A stretch of DNA of 64,000 bases. It comes from Gammaproteobacteria bacterium. GTDB lineage: Bacteria > Pseudomonadota > Gammaproteobacteria > SZUA-229. The translations under genes were made by a program, and so were the position numbers. Shown in pieces: positions 9,193-17,345 of this stretch. Each line of letters begins with the position of its first letter. Within the stretch, counting starts at the first letter, position 1. The DNA lies in the NCBI GenBank assembly GCA_029882215.1, contig JAOULC010000014.1:1-64000 (forward strand). The letters are read 5' to 3'. The notes under the pieces were generated by a model. It had not been told where the DNA came from, made no database searches, and saw nothing but the letters and a program-made list of their open reading frames with translations.

Positions 9193-12105
9193 TTAAGCGC
9201 GTGTTATTTTACAGAGTGATGCTTTTGTTTCCTGCATCTGTGTCACTGTGTCATAGCCATAAGTAAAGACAGTATTTGCTGCTTCACCGACTACATATGG
9301 CTGCGTACCTTCGGGGTATTTATCTCGCAGATCTTTACCCTGGAACACACCACCAAAATGGAACGGCGTAAACACAACACCTGGCGATACACGCCGGGTT
9401 AACATCGCTTTGACTTTAATGCGAGAACCTTCAGGCCCTTCAACCCAGACATCCTGACCGTCTTTAATGCCAATGTTATTGGCATCAGCCGGATTCACCT
9501 CAACAAACATATCCTGTTGCAGTTCTGCCAGCCATGGGTTTGAACGCGTCTCTTCACCACCACCTTCGTATTCAACCAGACGTCCACTGGTGTGGATCAA
9601 TGGATACTCCTTGGAGTAATCTTTGGCCTGAATTGAAGCATAACGAGTCGGTAAACGATAATGTGATTTACGGTCTGCAACAGTTGGGTACTTTTCTACC
9701 AGGTCACGGCGTGAAGTATAAAGTGGCTCACGATGAACCGGCACAGGATCAGGGAATGTCCAGACAACAGTTCTTGCCTTGGCATTACCAAACGGTGCAC
9801 AGCCATGTTTAATGGCTACACGCTGAATGCCACCGGACATATCAGTCTTCCAGTTTTTACCTTCCGCCGCGGCTTTCTCAGTAGCTGTCAAATCATCCCA
9901 CCAGCCTAACTTTTTCAGCAAGTCTGCGCTGAACTCAGGATAACCATCTTTCAGTTCAGAGCCTTTACTATAAGAGCCATTCGCCAGCAAGCTTTCACCG
10001 TTACGCTCAACACCAAAGCGAGCACGGAAGGTTAAACCACCCTCTGAAACCGGCATATTTGTGTTATACAAAATCGGTGTACCTGGGTGCTTCTGCTCTG
10101 GTGTACCCCAGCAAGGCCAGGGTAAACCGTAATACTCGCCATTGATTGGGCCACCCTCAGCTTTAAGCGAGGTCGTATTAAAAGTATGCCAGTTTTTCTG
10201 ATGTTCTTTGAGACGTTCAGGGCTGTGACCGGTGTAACCTATCGTCCACATGCCACGGTTAAATTCGCGGGTAATGTCTTCGATAACAGGCTCACCATTT
10301 TCAACTTTAATATTTTTGAATAACTGATCAGCAAAGCCCAGTTTTTTCGCAAACTTATACATGATGTTATGGTCAGGTAATGACTCGAATAACGGATCGA
10401 AAATCTTATCACGCCACTGCAGTGAACGATTTGATGCTGTGACTGAACCATAAGTTTCAAACTGTGTGGCAGCCGGCAATAAATAAACACCATCTTTACG
10501 ATCGTGCATAACGGCAGATACAGTTGGGTACGGATCAACAATAACCATCAGGTCAAGTTTTTCCATGGCCTCTTTCATTTCCTGACCACGAGTCTGACTG
10601 TTTGGCGCATGCCCCCAAAGTACCATGGCTTTTACATTGTCTCGTTGTGCAATGTTGTCTTTATTTTCAAGCACACCATCAATCCAGCGCGATACAGGAA
10701 TACCACTGGTGTTCATTGGTGAAACATCTTTGCCCTTCGACTGTTCAAAGCTGCCCTGATCAAAACGGCCTTTCATCCATTCATAATCAAGATCCCAGAC
10801 TTTTGACCAGTGCTTCCACGCGCCTGCTGATAAACCGTAATAACCCGGCAGACTGTGTGAAAGAACACAGAAGTCAGTTGCACCCTGAACATTGTCATGA
10901 CCACGGAAGATATTTGTACCGCCGCCTTCAACACCCATATTGCCCAGTGCTAACTGGAAAGTGCAATAAGCACGTGTATTGTTATTACCTGTGTGATGCT
11001 GAGTACCACCCATGCACCATACAAAAGTACCCGGACGATTTTTTGCCATCATTTCAGCAGCAGCTTTTACTTCAGTTTCAGCAACACCGCTAACACGCTC
11101 TACTTCTTTTGGATTCCACTTTGCGACTTCTTTGCGGATTTCGTCAAGACCATAAACACGCTGATTAATGAAACTTGCATCTTCCCATTTGTTTTCAAAG
11201 ATATGCCACAACATACCCCAGATAATAGGAACATCACTACCCGGACGAATGGCTAAATGAAGGTCACTGTGTGCCGCAGTACGGGTGAAGCGCGGATCGA
11301 TCACCACAACTTTCGCGCCGCTTTCTTTAGCTCGCATAATGTGCTGAACGGCAACAGGGTGTGCTTCAGCAGGATTAGAACCAATCAGTAAAATCGATTT
11401 GCTGTTATGCATATCATTAAATGAGTTGGTCATTGCACCGTAGCCCCAGGTGTTTGCAACACCAGCTACCGTGGTTGAATGACAGATCCTCGCCTGATGA
11501 TCGACATTATTCGTGCCCCATATAGCCGCGTATTTACGGAACAAATAGGACTGCTCGTTATTGAATTTTGCAGAGCCTAACCAGTAAACAGAATCAGGAC
11601 CCGATTTCTTTCTGATGTCCAGCATCTGGTCGCCGATTTCATCAATCGCCTGATCCCATGACACTCGCTGCCACTTACCATTAACTAATTTAGTAGGGTA
11701 CTTAAGACGACGCTCGCCATGACCATGTTCACGTACTGAGGCACCTTTGGCACAGTGTGCACCTAAGTTAAACGGATGATCGAAGGCAGGCTCCTGACCT
11801 GTCCACACACCATTTTCAACTTCAGCGTAAATACCACAGCCGACTGAGCAGTGCGTACAAACTGATTTTATTGTTTTTACATCACCACCTGTTGCTGACG
11901 ACTTAGCATTCGCTTTTTTCATCATCGTCGGTGACAGCATTGTTGTCAGAGCCGCACCACCGGCAGCCAGTCCTGAACGACATAAAAATGTACGTCGGTC
12001 GATACCATTACCGCTAGACTGACGATTAGTAGTATTAACTACCTTCGCCTCTTCTACGGCCTGACCTACGACTTGGGTCTGAGTTTGTTTTTTTCTCAGT
12101 TTCAT
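9193..12105 (-). CDS. fdhA: Formate dehydrogenase catalytic alpha subunit (Cys form, Tat-exported)
   Basis: The 970-residue protein belongs to the DMSO-reductase superfamily. It starts with a Tat signal (DRRTFLCRSGLAA, Arg37-Arg38). A [4Fe-4S] motif follows at Cys83, 86, 90 and 118 (SVCTHCSVGC). RICHSTTVAG places Cys208 where E. coli FdnG has selenocysteine. His209 next to it is the conserved catalytic His. The C-terminal molydopterin-dinucleotide-binding domain runs from about residue 820. It oxidises formate to CO2 in the periplasm using bis-MGD with Mo or W. No in-frame UGA is present. The gene lies 50 bases after the small Tat protein gene, in the torD-led operon. Confidence 0.95.
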   Translation of the reverse strand: MKLRKKQTQTQVVGQAVEEAKVVNTTNRQSSGNGIDRRTFLCRSGLAAGGAALTTMLSPTMMKKANAKSSATGGDVKTIKSVCTHCSVGCGIYAEVENGVWTGQEPAFDHPFNLGAHCAKGASVREHGHGERRLKYPTKLVNGKWQRVSWDQAIDEIGDQMLDIRKKSGPDSVYWLGSAKFNNEQSYLFRKYAAIWGTNNVDHQARICHSTTVAGVANTWGYGAMTNSFNDMHNSKSILLIGSNPAEAHPVAVQHIMRAKESGAKVVVIDPRFTRTAAHSDLHLAIRPGSDVPIIWGMLWHIFENKWEDASFINQRVYGLDEIRKEVAKWNPKEVERVSGVAETEVKAAAEMMAKNRPGTFVWCMGGTQHHTGNNNTRAYCTFQLALGNMGVEGGGTNIFRGHDNVQGATDFCVLSHSLPGYYGLSAGAWKHWSKVWDLDYEWMKGRFDQGSFEQSKGKDVSPMNTSGIPVSRWIDGVLENKDNIAQRDNVKAMVLWGHAPNSQTRGQEMKEAMEKLDLMVIVDPYPTVSAVMHDRKDGVYLLPAATQFETYGSVTASNRSLQWRDKIFDPLFESLPDHNIMYKFAKKLGFADQLFKNIKVENGEPVIEDITREFNRGMWTIGYTGHSPERLKEHQKNWHTFNTTSLKAEGGPINGEYYGLPWPCWGTPEQKHPGTPILYNTNMPVSEGGLTFRARFGVERNGESLLANGSYSKGSELKDGYPEFSADLLKKLGWWDDLTATEKAAAEGKNWKTDMSGGIQRVAIKHGCAPFGNAKARTVVWTFPDPVPVHREPLYTSRRDLVEKYPTVADRKSHYRLPTRYASIQAKDYSKEYPLIHTSGRLVEYEGGGEETRSNPWLAELQQDMFVEVNPADANNIGIKDGQDVWVEGPEGSRIKVKAMLTRRVSPGVVFTPFHFGGVFQGKDLRDKYPEGTQPYVVGEAANTVFTYGYDTVTQMQETKASLCKITRA

Positions 12106-12155
12106 CTAAAGCCCCTCACTATAAATTCGAATTTTACTGTCTGATTCATTAAAAG

Positions 12156-12353
12156 TTAGCCGCGGGTACTGTTGTAATAATCGCGTATATGCTGTGTTTC
12201 TTCATAACCTTTTGACTTTTTATCTACAGCTGTAACTTCAGCTTCTGCAGCTATCGCGCTCTGACCTGTTGCGGCAACAATAGCCACTGCGCCACCGGTT
12301 GCGACAGCGCCTTTTAAAAATTCACGACGTGACTTGTTTGATTTTTCTTTCAT
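12156..12353 (-). CDS. Small Tat-signal protein of formate dehydrogenase loci
   Basis: A 65-residue protein starts at ATG 12353. The GTG four codons earlier is rejected because GGAG lies six bases before this ATG. It has a Tat signal (SRREFLKGAVATGG), an Ala-rich hydrophobic stretch and a short mature tail with KGYEETQHIRDYYNSTRG. This matches the small 'formate dehydrogenase region Tat target' proteins that are regularly found beside fdhA. Their function is not established. The lack of Cys or His clusters argues against a redox role. It is located between torD and fdhA in the same transcript. Confidence 0.85.
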   Translation of the reverse strand: MKEKSNKSRREFLKGAVATGGAVAIVAATGQSAIAAEAEVTAVDKKSKGYEETQHIRDYYNSTRG

Positions 12354-12400
12354 CAGTCTCTCCACTCTCTTTTAATTTTGTGCTTACACATTTAATATTT

Positions 12401-13036
12401 CTAAACCATCATTGAGAAATAGCGGTTTTCAATTTCTAAAAACGCATCCCCTAATTCGCCAACAGCCCGGTAAAACCCGGATGTTTCTGACTGCTGTAAG
12501 TCCTGAAAAAACCGGCTCATCCAGTTGCTGATAAAATCCGTATAAAATGCTTTTTCAGTTTCAAAATCTGTTTCATCATCGATAATCAGTTGCGCCATGA
12601 CTTCGCATAAAGCAGCAACATGATCCTCCGGTTCGTGTACATCTTCCTGATGTTCAAAACCCAGCTCCAGTAATCGCTGCCTGAGGTGAGCCAGTGGTTT
12701 TTCCATTAAAAATCCGGTTAAATACCAGGACCCAAACGGTACCAGTTCACCTTTGCCTACACCGATAAATAAGAGTTGATATTCATCGGCAATCGCCTCA
12801 GCATTATTTCTTTCTGCTGCCAGCTTCAACATACTCCAGGCATTGACAATATGCTTCTCATCATCCTTCTCAGCATCTATGCCACCCAGCTGAGCAAGCA
12901 ATTCCTGACTGGGTGAATTTGCCAGTAAGGCCGCCAACAAGGCATAACTGTTGGCGCGGATTTGCTGGCTTTCTTCCAGTGGTTTATCTGCTGTGTCTTG
13001 CGCTGTGTCTTGTTCCACACATGTTTGATTCGACAT
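12401..13036 (-). CDS. TorD/DmsD-family molybdoenzyme chaperone
   Basis: The 211-residue all-helical protein resembles TorD-family chaperones. The region EYQLLFIGVGKGELVPFGSWYLTGFLMEKPLA carries the E-x-x-x-L-F-x-G ... P-x-G-S-x-Y signature (given here only to locate it, at about residues 104-135). Such chaperones bind the Tat signal of a molybdoenzyme and hold it in the cytoplasm until cofactor insertion. FdhA, two genes downstream, is the obvious client. It is the first gene after a sigma54-type promoter at 13064-13079, with a leader of only about 17 bases that includes TAAGGA. Confidence 0.88.
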   Translation of the reverse strand: MSNQTCVEQDTAQDTADKPLEESQQIRANSYALLAALLANSPSQELLAQLGGIDAEKDDEKHIVNAWSMLKLAAERNNAEAIADEYQLLFIGVGKGELVPFGSWYLTGFLMEKPLAHLRQRLLELGFEHQEDVHEPEDHVAALCEVMAQLIIDDETDFETEKAFYTDFISNWMSRFFQDLQQSETSGFYRAVGELGDAFLEIENRYFSMMV

Positions 13037-13063
13037 GTTTTTATTCCTTATTACGTTGTATAT

Positions 13064-13079
13064 TGCACATATTGAGCCA
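13064..13079 (-). promoter_or_regulatory. Sigma54 (-24/-12) promoter of the torD-fdhABC operon
   Basis: On the minus strand the site reads TGGCTCAATATGTGCA, with GG and GC ten bases apart as sigma54 requires. Transcription should start near 13053, 17 bases before the torD ATG. The match is to the -24 TGGC and -12 TGCA boxes. Confidence 0.75.
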
Positions 13080-13159
13080 TGTTTTTCAGGAAAATAAGGG
13101 GCATTAAACGGAAAATAGGGAGAGTGAGACTCAAAACTCTTATTTTATTTTCATCCCTC

Positions 13160-13193
13160 AGGCCAAAATGACGCGACCCAGCCATTTTGGCCT
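13160..13193. repeat. Perfect 11-bp inverted repeat upstream of torD promoter
   Basis: AGGCCAAAATG (13160-13170) pairs with CATTTTGGCCT (13183-13193) around a 12-base spacer. It lies right after the polyferredoxin stop codon. In the direction of transcription (minus) no U-tract follows; the T-run is on the plus-strand side (13195-13200). It is thus an imperfect terminator for the gene it follows. Its centre is about 123 bases upstream of the expected torD start, which is normal for a sigma54 activator site. Either role is possible. Confidence 0.6.
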
Positions 13194-13198
13194 GTTTT

Positions 13199-14827
13199 TT
13201 AATGCGATTGCTCCAGCTCATTACTGAACATATCCCTTACCCGACAGTCTTCACACATCTTCAGCCTGTTCATCGCCTCTTCGGACTGATACATAGAGTG
13301 ACCACTTAATTTTTCAGTAATATTGCTGATCATTTTATGTGTAGCAAAAGGTTTGCCGCAGCCGATACAGCAAAAAGGCGCTTCTTCATTTAGCAGGCGT
13401 TGCTGACGCTGCAGGTTAGGACTGTAGTTATATCTTGATGACAGTGTTATCGCTATTTCAGGACAGGCTGAGCTACAAAGTCCACACTGTACACAATTTG
13501 ATTCTTTAAATTTTAATTGCGGCAGGTCTTTACCATCTTCCAGTGCAGAGCCGGGGCACACAGAAACACAGGCCATGCAAAGCGTGCATTTTTCTTTATC
13601 AACCAGTATTTCACCAAACGGTGCACCAGCGGTTAAAGCCACTACCTCCGCCGGAGCAGGCGCAAATTTATAAAGATGATCAACCGCCAGACGCAAAGCA
13701 CTGCGTTTGTCATTTAGCGCCATATACGTGGCTGGTGTTACGCTTTCAAAGCTATTACTGTGAACTTGAATCTGCGGGCTTGTATCATTGTCAATGGACT
13801 GTCGCTGCAGACAGTTTGCATCCAGCCCCATGCCGGTAATTATTTCATGTGCGTATATCAGCTGATTATCAAGTGCTGCTATCACTTCACTGGCGGTGTT
13901 TTTGTGGGTTAATAAAACGACCTCATGTGCACCATAAGCAAAAGCTGTCAGCCATACTTCGATACCCACCGAAGCCGTCTCTTCTAACTGAACAGGGATA
14001 AAACTTTGAGCCCCCAGGGCATCCATTAAAGGGGTTTCCTGCTCACCATAAAAAACAATAACCGCTTGCTGACCACCGGCTTCGTGATAGGCTTTCAGCA
14101 TGTAACGTAATTTTTTCAGCGTATCCTGCAAACGTGGATAAACGTACTGAATAGCACCGGCAGGACAAACCGTTGCACAGACACCGCCACCCTGACAGAG
14201 AAACGGATCCACTTCGATTTTATCTTTAAGCGAGCTGATCGCACCAGCCGGACAGGCCTGAATACATCGCTGACAAGCTTTTAAACCGCTGTTGCCATGG
14301 GCACATATATCGGCGTTATATTCAAAGAATTTAGGCTTTTCAAACTCACCGGTCATATCCGGAACGGTTTTAATCACCTCTTCCAGCTCAAGATCATTTT
14401 TTGCTGTGAAGTAACCAAACGGCAGCAGACTGGTATTCATTACAGGCTCTGCGGACAGGTCGATCACCATATCAAAGGTGCTTTGTTCCGAGTGATAAAC
14501 CTGTATCAGGTTAACGGTTTTACCAGCCACTTCCAGCTCGGCAAGATAAGCACCAAGATGCCCCGTTAAACCACTTAGCTCACCATAAGCCAGCGCTGCC
14601 TTTTGATCTAATGAATCAAAATTGACAGCATCATTTTTTCGCGTGATCAGAACAACCAGCAACATCGACTCATGTAACCGATTAACCACATGAGTGACTC
14701 TGTCATCGCTGCCGATGATCAGCACATGGTTTTTTGCCTGATAAGATACCAGTGAGGTTGATTCAGCCGATAACAGACAAGCTGCATTCAATGCAGCCTC
14801 AATCGCGATACTATTATTTGTTAGCAT
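13199..14827 (-). CDS. Polyferredoxin-like 4Fe-4S protein of the fdh locus
   Basis: The 542-residue protein starts at ATG 14827, taken over the GTG six codons earlier, which overlaps its own GGGAG site. It contains two pairs of ferredoxin motifs: CQRCIQACPAG with CQGGGVCATVCPAG (about 185-225), and CTLCMACVSVCPG with CVQCGLCSSACPE (about 410-455). Between them is a segment like the MvhD/FrhD fold (about 240-330). The C-terminus has CIGCGKPF and CEDC pairs that may bind zinc or another cluster. Proteins like this sit beside fdh genes in several proteobacteria, but the electron partner is unproven. It is the third gene of the DUF3305-led transcript, 29 bases after DUF3306. Confidence 0.82.
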   Translation of the reverse strand: MLTNNSIAIEAALNAACLLSAESTSLVSYQAKNHVLIIGSDDRVTHVVNRLHESMLLVVLITRKNDAVNFDSLDQKAALAYGELSGLTGHLGAYLAELEVAGKTVNLIQVYHSEQSTFDMVIDLSAEPVMNTSLLPFGYFTAKNDLELEEVIKTVPDMTGEFEKPKFFEYNADICAHGNSGLKACQRCIQACPAGAISSLKDKIEVDPFLCQGGGVCATVCPAGAIQYVYPRLQDTLKKLRYMLKAYHEAGGQQAVIVFYGEQETPLMDALGAQSFIPVQLEETASVGIEVWLTAFAYGAHEVVLLTHKNTASEVIAALDNQLIYAHEIITGMGLDANCLQRQSIDNDTSPQIQVHSNSFESVTPATYMALNDKRSALRLAVDHLYKFAPAPAEVVALTAGAPFGEILVDKEKCTLCMACVSVCPGSALEDGKDLPQLKFKESNCVQCGLCSSACPEIAITLSSRYNYSPNLQRQQRLLNEEAPFCCIGCGKPFATHKMISNITEKLSGHSMYQSEEAMNRLKMCEDCRVRDMFSNELEQSH

Positions 14828-14856
14828 TGTGCTAATTACTCCCACTATCCAGTCAT

Positions 14857-15483
14857 TTACTCATGTTTGAGATTGTTTTTATTGCTTAATAACTCTTTTA
14901 TTTCCAGCGCTTCTGCTTCGGCATCTTTATCTGTTACCTCAGTATCAATCGCCACTTGCTGAGCTTCCTCCTCTGACTCCTGAACTTGACGAGTGAGCAC
15001 CTCTTCAGGTTCGGCATCATCCCTGCCTTCAGGACGTTCATCTGCTTCTTGATCCGCCCGTGCTTTAGCTTCAGCTTCGGCTTTTTCCTCTTCTTTTTTC
15101 TTTTCGCGGCTTAACATGCGTTTCATTTCTTCGGTGACCAGATCACCCAGAGGCTCGAAGTCAGTGAAGTCTTCGGCGTAATCATCAAGTCCGTCAACGA
15201 CATTTAAGGATGGAAGATGAAAAAGCTTACGCAGAGCCTGCCGGCGCAATACTTCGCTGACTTTTGGAGAAAGAAAGCCCGTGTAGTCAGATTCCTCTGA
15301 AAGACTTTCAAACGGCGGCATATCCTCATCCGTTTTTAACGCTGCTTCAGGTACAGATTCATGCTCGGCTTCAGCAACAAGTGGCTGCTCTTTTTTATTA
15401 GCCTGCTCTGCCTGCAGATTCTTTTGCCGCGACCAGCGGCTTAAAAAGCCGCTCTCATCAGCCATATCATCATGTTCACTCAT
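14857..15483 (-). CDS. DUF3306 protein
   Basis: The 208-residue protein has the DUF3306 N-terminal pattern GFLSRWSRQK followed by acidic low-complexity stretches and a central conserved part (about 72-115: GFLSPKVSEVLRRQALRKLF, then LNVVDGLDDYAEDFTDF). The C-terminal half is a highly charged Glu/Lys-rich region that is probably disordered. It is soluble and cytoplasmic by composition. DUF3305 and DUF3306 proteins almost always accompany fdh operons. Their task is unknown and assembly or regulation is the usual guess. Its ATG directly abuts the DUF3305 stop codon (TAAATG), suggesting translational coupling. Confidence 0.88.
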   Translation of the reverse strand: MSEHDDMADESGFLSRWSRQKNLQAEQANKKEQPLVAEAEHESVPEAALKTDEDMPPFESLSEESDYTGFLSPKVSEVLRRQALRKLFHLPSLNVVDGLDDYAEDFTDFEPLGDLVTEEMKRMLSREKKKEEEKAEAEAKARADQEADERPEGRDDAEPEEVLTRQVQESEEEAQQVAIDTEVTDKDAEAEALEIKELLSNKNNLKHE

Positions 15484-15999
15484 TTAGTGATTAGCCTTAT
15501 TGGTATCTTCTTTCCAGTCCACGCGTTTTCTTTTTTTTCTTTTTTCCGGTGCATAATGTTTCAGTACAAATGCTTCTAGCCATTTATAAATTTCAGCCGG
15601 CATGGGCACCTGAAAAACTTCATTATCCACTTCCAGATTAGAACCCGCTTCATCATAGTTAACACTGACAGTAGATGGCTTAAGCTCACCATTACCTTCT
15701 TCATCCTCACAAACAACAAATACAAAAGGCGTGTCAGAAATGATATTAAAGTAATAACTTTCGGCTTCATCTTTGAATAAACTAATCTGGTAATTGCTCC
15801 AGATATATTTTTTATCCCCGGCACCTATTCTTAATATACCCCGCTCTGGTTCAGCATCCGCCGTCCCGCCACCTGCAACGACGGCTTCTACTTCCCATTT
15901 TTCAGAGACCCAGATATTATTCTCGATGGTGCGGTGCTGCATAATGATTGAGACCGGGAATTTCTCAACTAACGCGATATCATCTACTTGCTCAGTCAT
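15484..15999 (-). CDS. DUF3305 protein
   Basis: The preferred start is ATG 15999, with GGAAG four to eight bases upstream, giving 171 residues. The earlier in-frame start near 16059 would overlap a sigma54 promoter. The N-terminus EKFPVSIIMQHRTIENNIWVSEKW is the DUF3305 hallmark region (about residues 11-34). The C-terminus is Lys/Arg-rich (KRKKRKRVDWKED). It is a soluble protein of unknown function found with DUF3306 in formate dehydrogenase loci. It is the first gene after the sigma54 promoter at 16055-16070 and so leads the accessory part of the fdh locus. Confidence 0.88.
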   Translation of the reverse strand: MTEQVDDIALVEKFPVSIIMQHRTIENNIWVSEKWEVEAVVAGGGTADAEPERGILRIGAGDKKYIWSNYQISLFKDEAESYYFNIISDTPFVFVVCEDEEGNGELKPSTVSVNYDEAGSNLEVDNEVFQVPMPAEIYKWLEAFVLKHYAPEKRKKRKRVDWKEDTNKANH

Positions 16000-16054
16000 T
16001 AGTCTTCCATATAAAAAGATAATAGATTTCTTGTTAACTCTTCCAGTAACACTA

Positions 16055-16070
16055 GGCAATTAGCATACCA
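16055..16070 (-). promoter_or_regulatory. Sigma54 (-24/-12) promoter of DUF3305-DUF3306-ferredoxin genes
   Basis: The minus strand reads TGGTATGCTAATTGCC, with GG at 16069-16068 and GC at 16057-16056, exactly ten bases between. The expected start is near 16044, giving a 45-base leader to ATG 15999. Confidence 0.72.
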
Positions 16071-16160
16071 ATAGCACTTAATGCTTTAAGAGCGGGATAT
16101 TATGTTTGCATGATGATTCCTTGCACTGCGCTTTCTGGTACAAAACAACACAGGATGTAT

Positions 16161-16173
16161 CATTTTGACCCAC
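16161..16173 (+). promoter_or_regulatory. Putative activator half-site shared with the tupA region
   Basis: CATTTTGACCCAC matches CAATATGACCCAC at 24638 in 11 of 13 bases. It lies midway between two divergent sigma54 promoters, about 118 bases upstream of one expected start and about 123 upstream of the other. This is the normal enhancer distance for an NtrC-type activator. A weaker mirrored copy (TGGTACAAAA) sits about 20 bases to the left. Confidence 0.5.
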
Positions 16174-16258
16174 ATCATTGGTAATATTTCCCGCCAAATT
16201 CCTTTTCTGGCCTTTAATTCTTTTAGTTAACGCCGGCCTCAGAGCCATAATTAAATAA

Positions 16259-16274
16259 AGGTATGACTCTTGCT
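16259..16274 (+). promoter_or_regulatory. Sigma54 (-24/-12) promoter of the moaA-fdhD operon
   Basis: The plus strand reads AGGTATGACTCTTGCT, with GG at 16260-16261 and GC at 16272-16273. Expected start near 16285, about 43 bases before the moaA ATG. Confidence 0.7.
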
Positions 16275-16327
16275 TTATTCTTGCCATATACATTATTTAA
16301 CTAAATAAAAAACTAATCCGGGATCTC

Positions 16328-17344
16328 ATGGATATCTTAAAGGCACAAGACACTAATCTCTTGATTGATAAATTCGGCCGTCAGGTGACTTATGTCAGGC
16401 TCTCAATAACCGACCGCTGTGACTTTCGCTGTCAATACTGCATGTCTGAAGATATGAAGTTTCTTCCCCGGGAAAAACTGTTAACACTGGAAGAAATGTC
16501 CCTGCTGGGTGAAACATTCGCATCACTGGGTGTTAACAAAATAAGAATTACCGGCGGCGAGCCGCTGGTCAGAAAAAATATCATGCTACTGTTTCAAAGA
16601 CTGGGAAAAATAGATAGCATAAAAGATCTGACCTTAACCACTAACGGCTCCCAGCTTGCAAAATATGCCAGCGAATTAAAAAATGCCGGTGTCACCCGCA
16701 TCAACATTAGCCTGGATAGCCTGCAGGAAAATAGATTTCATGACATCACCCGCACCGGTAACTTATATCAGGTACTGGGTGGAATAGATGCTGCTATTGA
16801 AGCAGGCTTCAGACAAATAAAACTCAATGCCGTGATCATGAAAAATCACAATCATGATGAAATACTGGATCTGACTGAATTTGTGGTTAACCGTGGTATC
16901 GACATCAGCTTTATCGAAGAGATGCCCTTGGGTAGCGTCAGCTCTCATGACAGAGATAAAACCTATTACTCCAGTGACGATGTGAAAAGCGATATTGAAA
17001 AACGTTTTTTATTAACATCATCTGCAAAAACATCGGCCGGACCGTCGCGTTATTATGACATTGAAGGCACAGAGTCATCGGTTGGTTTTATTTCACCACA
17101 CAGTCATAACTTTTGTGAAAGCTGTAACCGTGTGCGCGTTACCGCTGAAGGCCGGCTCTTATTATGCCTGGGTCAGGAGCACTCTGTGGATTTACGCGAC
17201 ACCATGCGCCGTTATCCAGGCGATGCCGATATGCTGCGCACCACCCTGATCGAATCAATGCACATCAAACCAGAGGGCCACGACTTTAACACTGACGGCG
17301 GAGTCCCTGTCATTTTACGACATATGAATATGACCGGAGGTTGA
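16328..17344 (+). CDS. moaA: GTP 3',8-cyclase MoaA
   Basis: The 338-residue radical-SAM enzyme makes the first step of molybdopterin synthesis, turning GTP into 3',8-cyclo-GTP. The SAM cluster motif is CDFRCQYC (Cys31, 35, 38). The second, substrate-binding cluster is in FCESCNRVRVTAEGRLLLCLG (about 262-282), and the C-terminus ends in the conserved Gly-Gly. It leads an operon with fdhD and an HTH regulator, two bases from fdhD. The rest of the early pathway (moaBCDE) is not in this window and must be elsewhere. Confidence 0.97.
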   Translation: MDILKAQDTNLLIDKFGRQVTYVRLSITDRCDFRCQYCMSEDMKFLPREKLLTLEEMSLLGETFASLGVNKIRITGGEPLVRKNIMLLFQRLGKIDSIKDLTLTTNGSQLAKYASELKNAGVTRINISLDSLQENRFHDITRTGNLYQVLGGIDAAIEAGFRQIKLNAVIMKNHNHDEILDLTEFVVNRGIDISFIEEMPLGSVSSHDRDKTYYSSDDVKSDIEKRFLLTSSAKTSAGPSRYYDIEGTESSVGFISPHSHNFCESCNRVRVTAEGRLLLCLGQEHSVDLRDTMRRYPGDADMLRTTLIESMHIKPEGHDFNTDGGVPVILRHMNMTGG

Positions 17345-17345
17345 A

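Noticed and set aside
11479-11485. Selenocysteine codon in fdhA
   Set aside because: The catalytic position is an ordinary Cys codon in RICHSTT; no in-frame UGA or SECIS-like need exists.
16078-16293. 71-codon minus-strand ORF in the moaA/DUF3305 intergenic region
   Set aside because: It covers the sigma54 promoter and the candidate activator site, has no ribosome site, and its translation has no recognisable domain.
16275-16327. Moco riboswitch in the moaA leader
   Set aside because: The leader from the expected sigma54 start is only about 43 bases, too short for the known Moco RNA structure.
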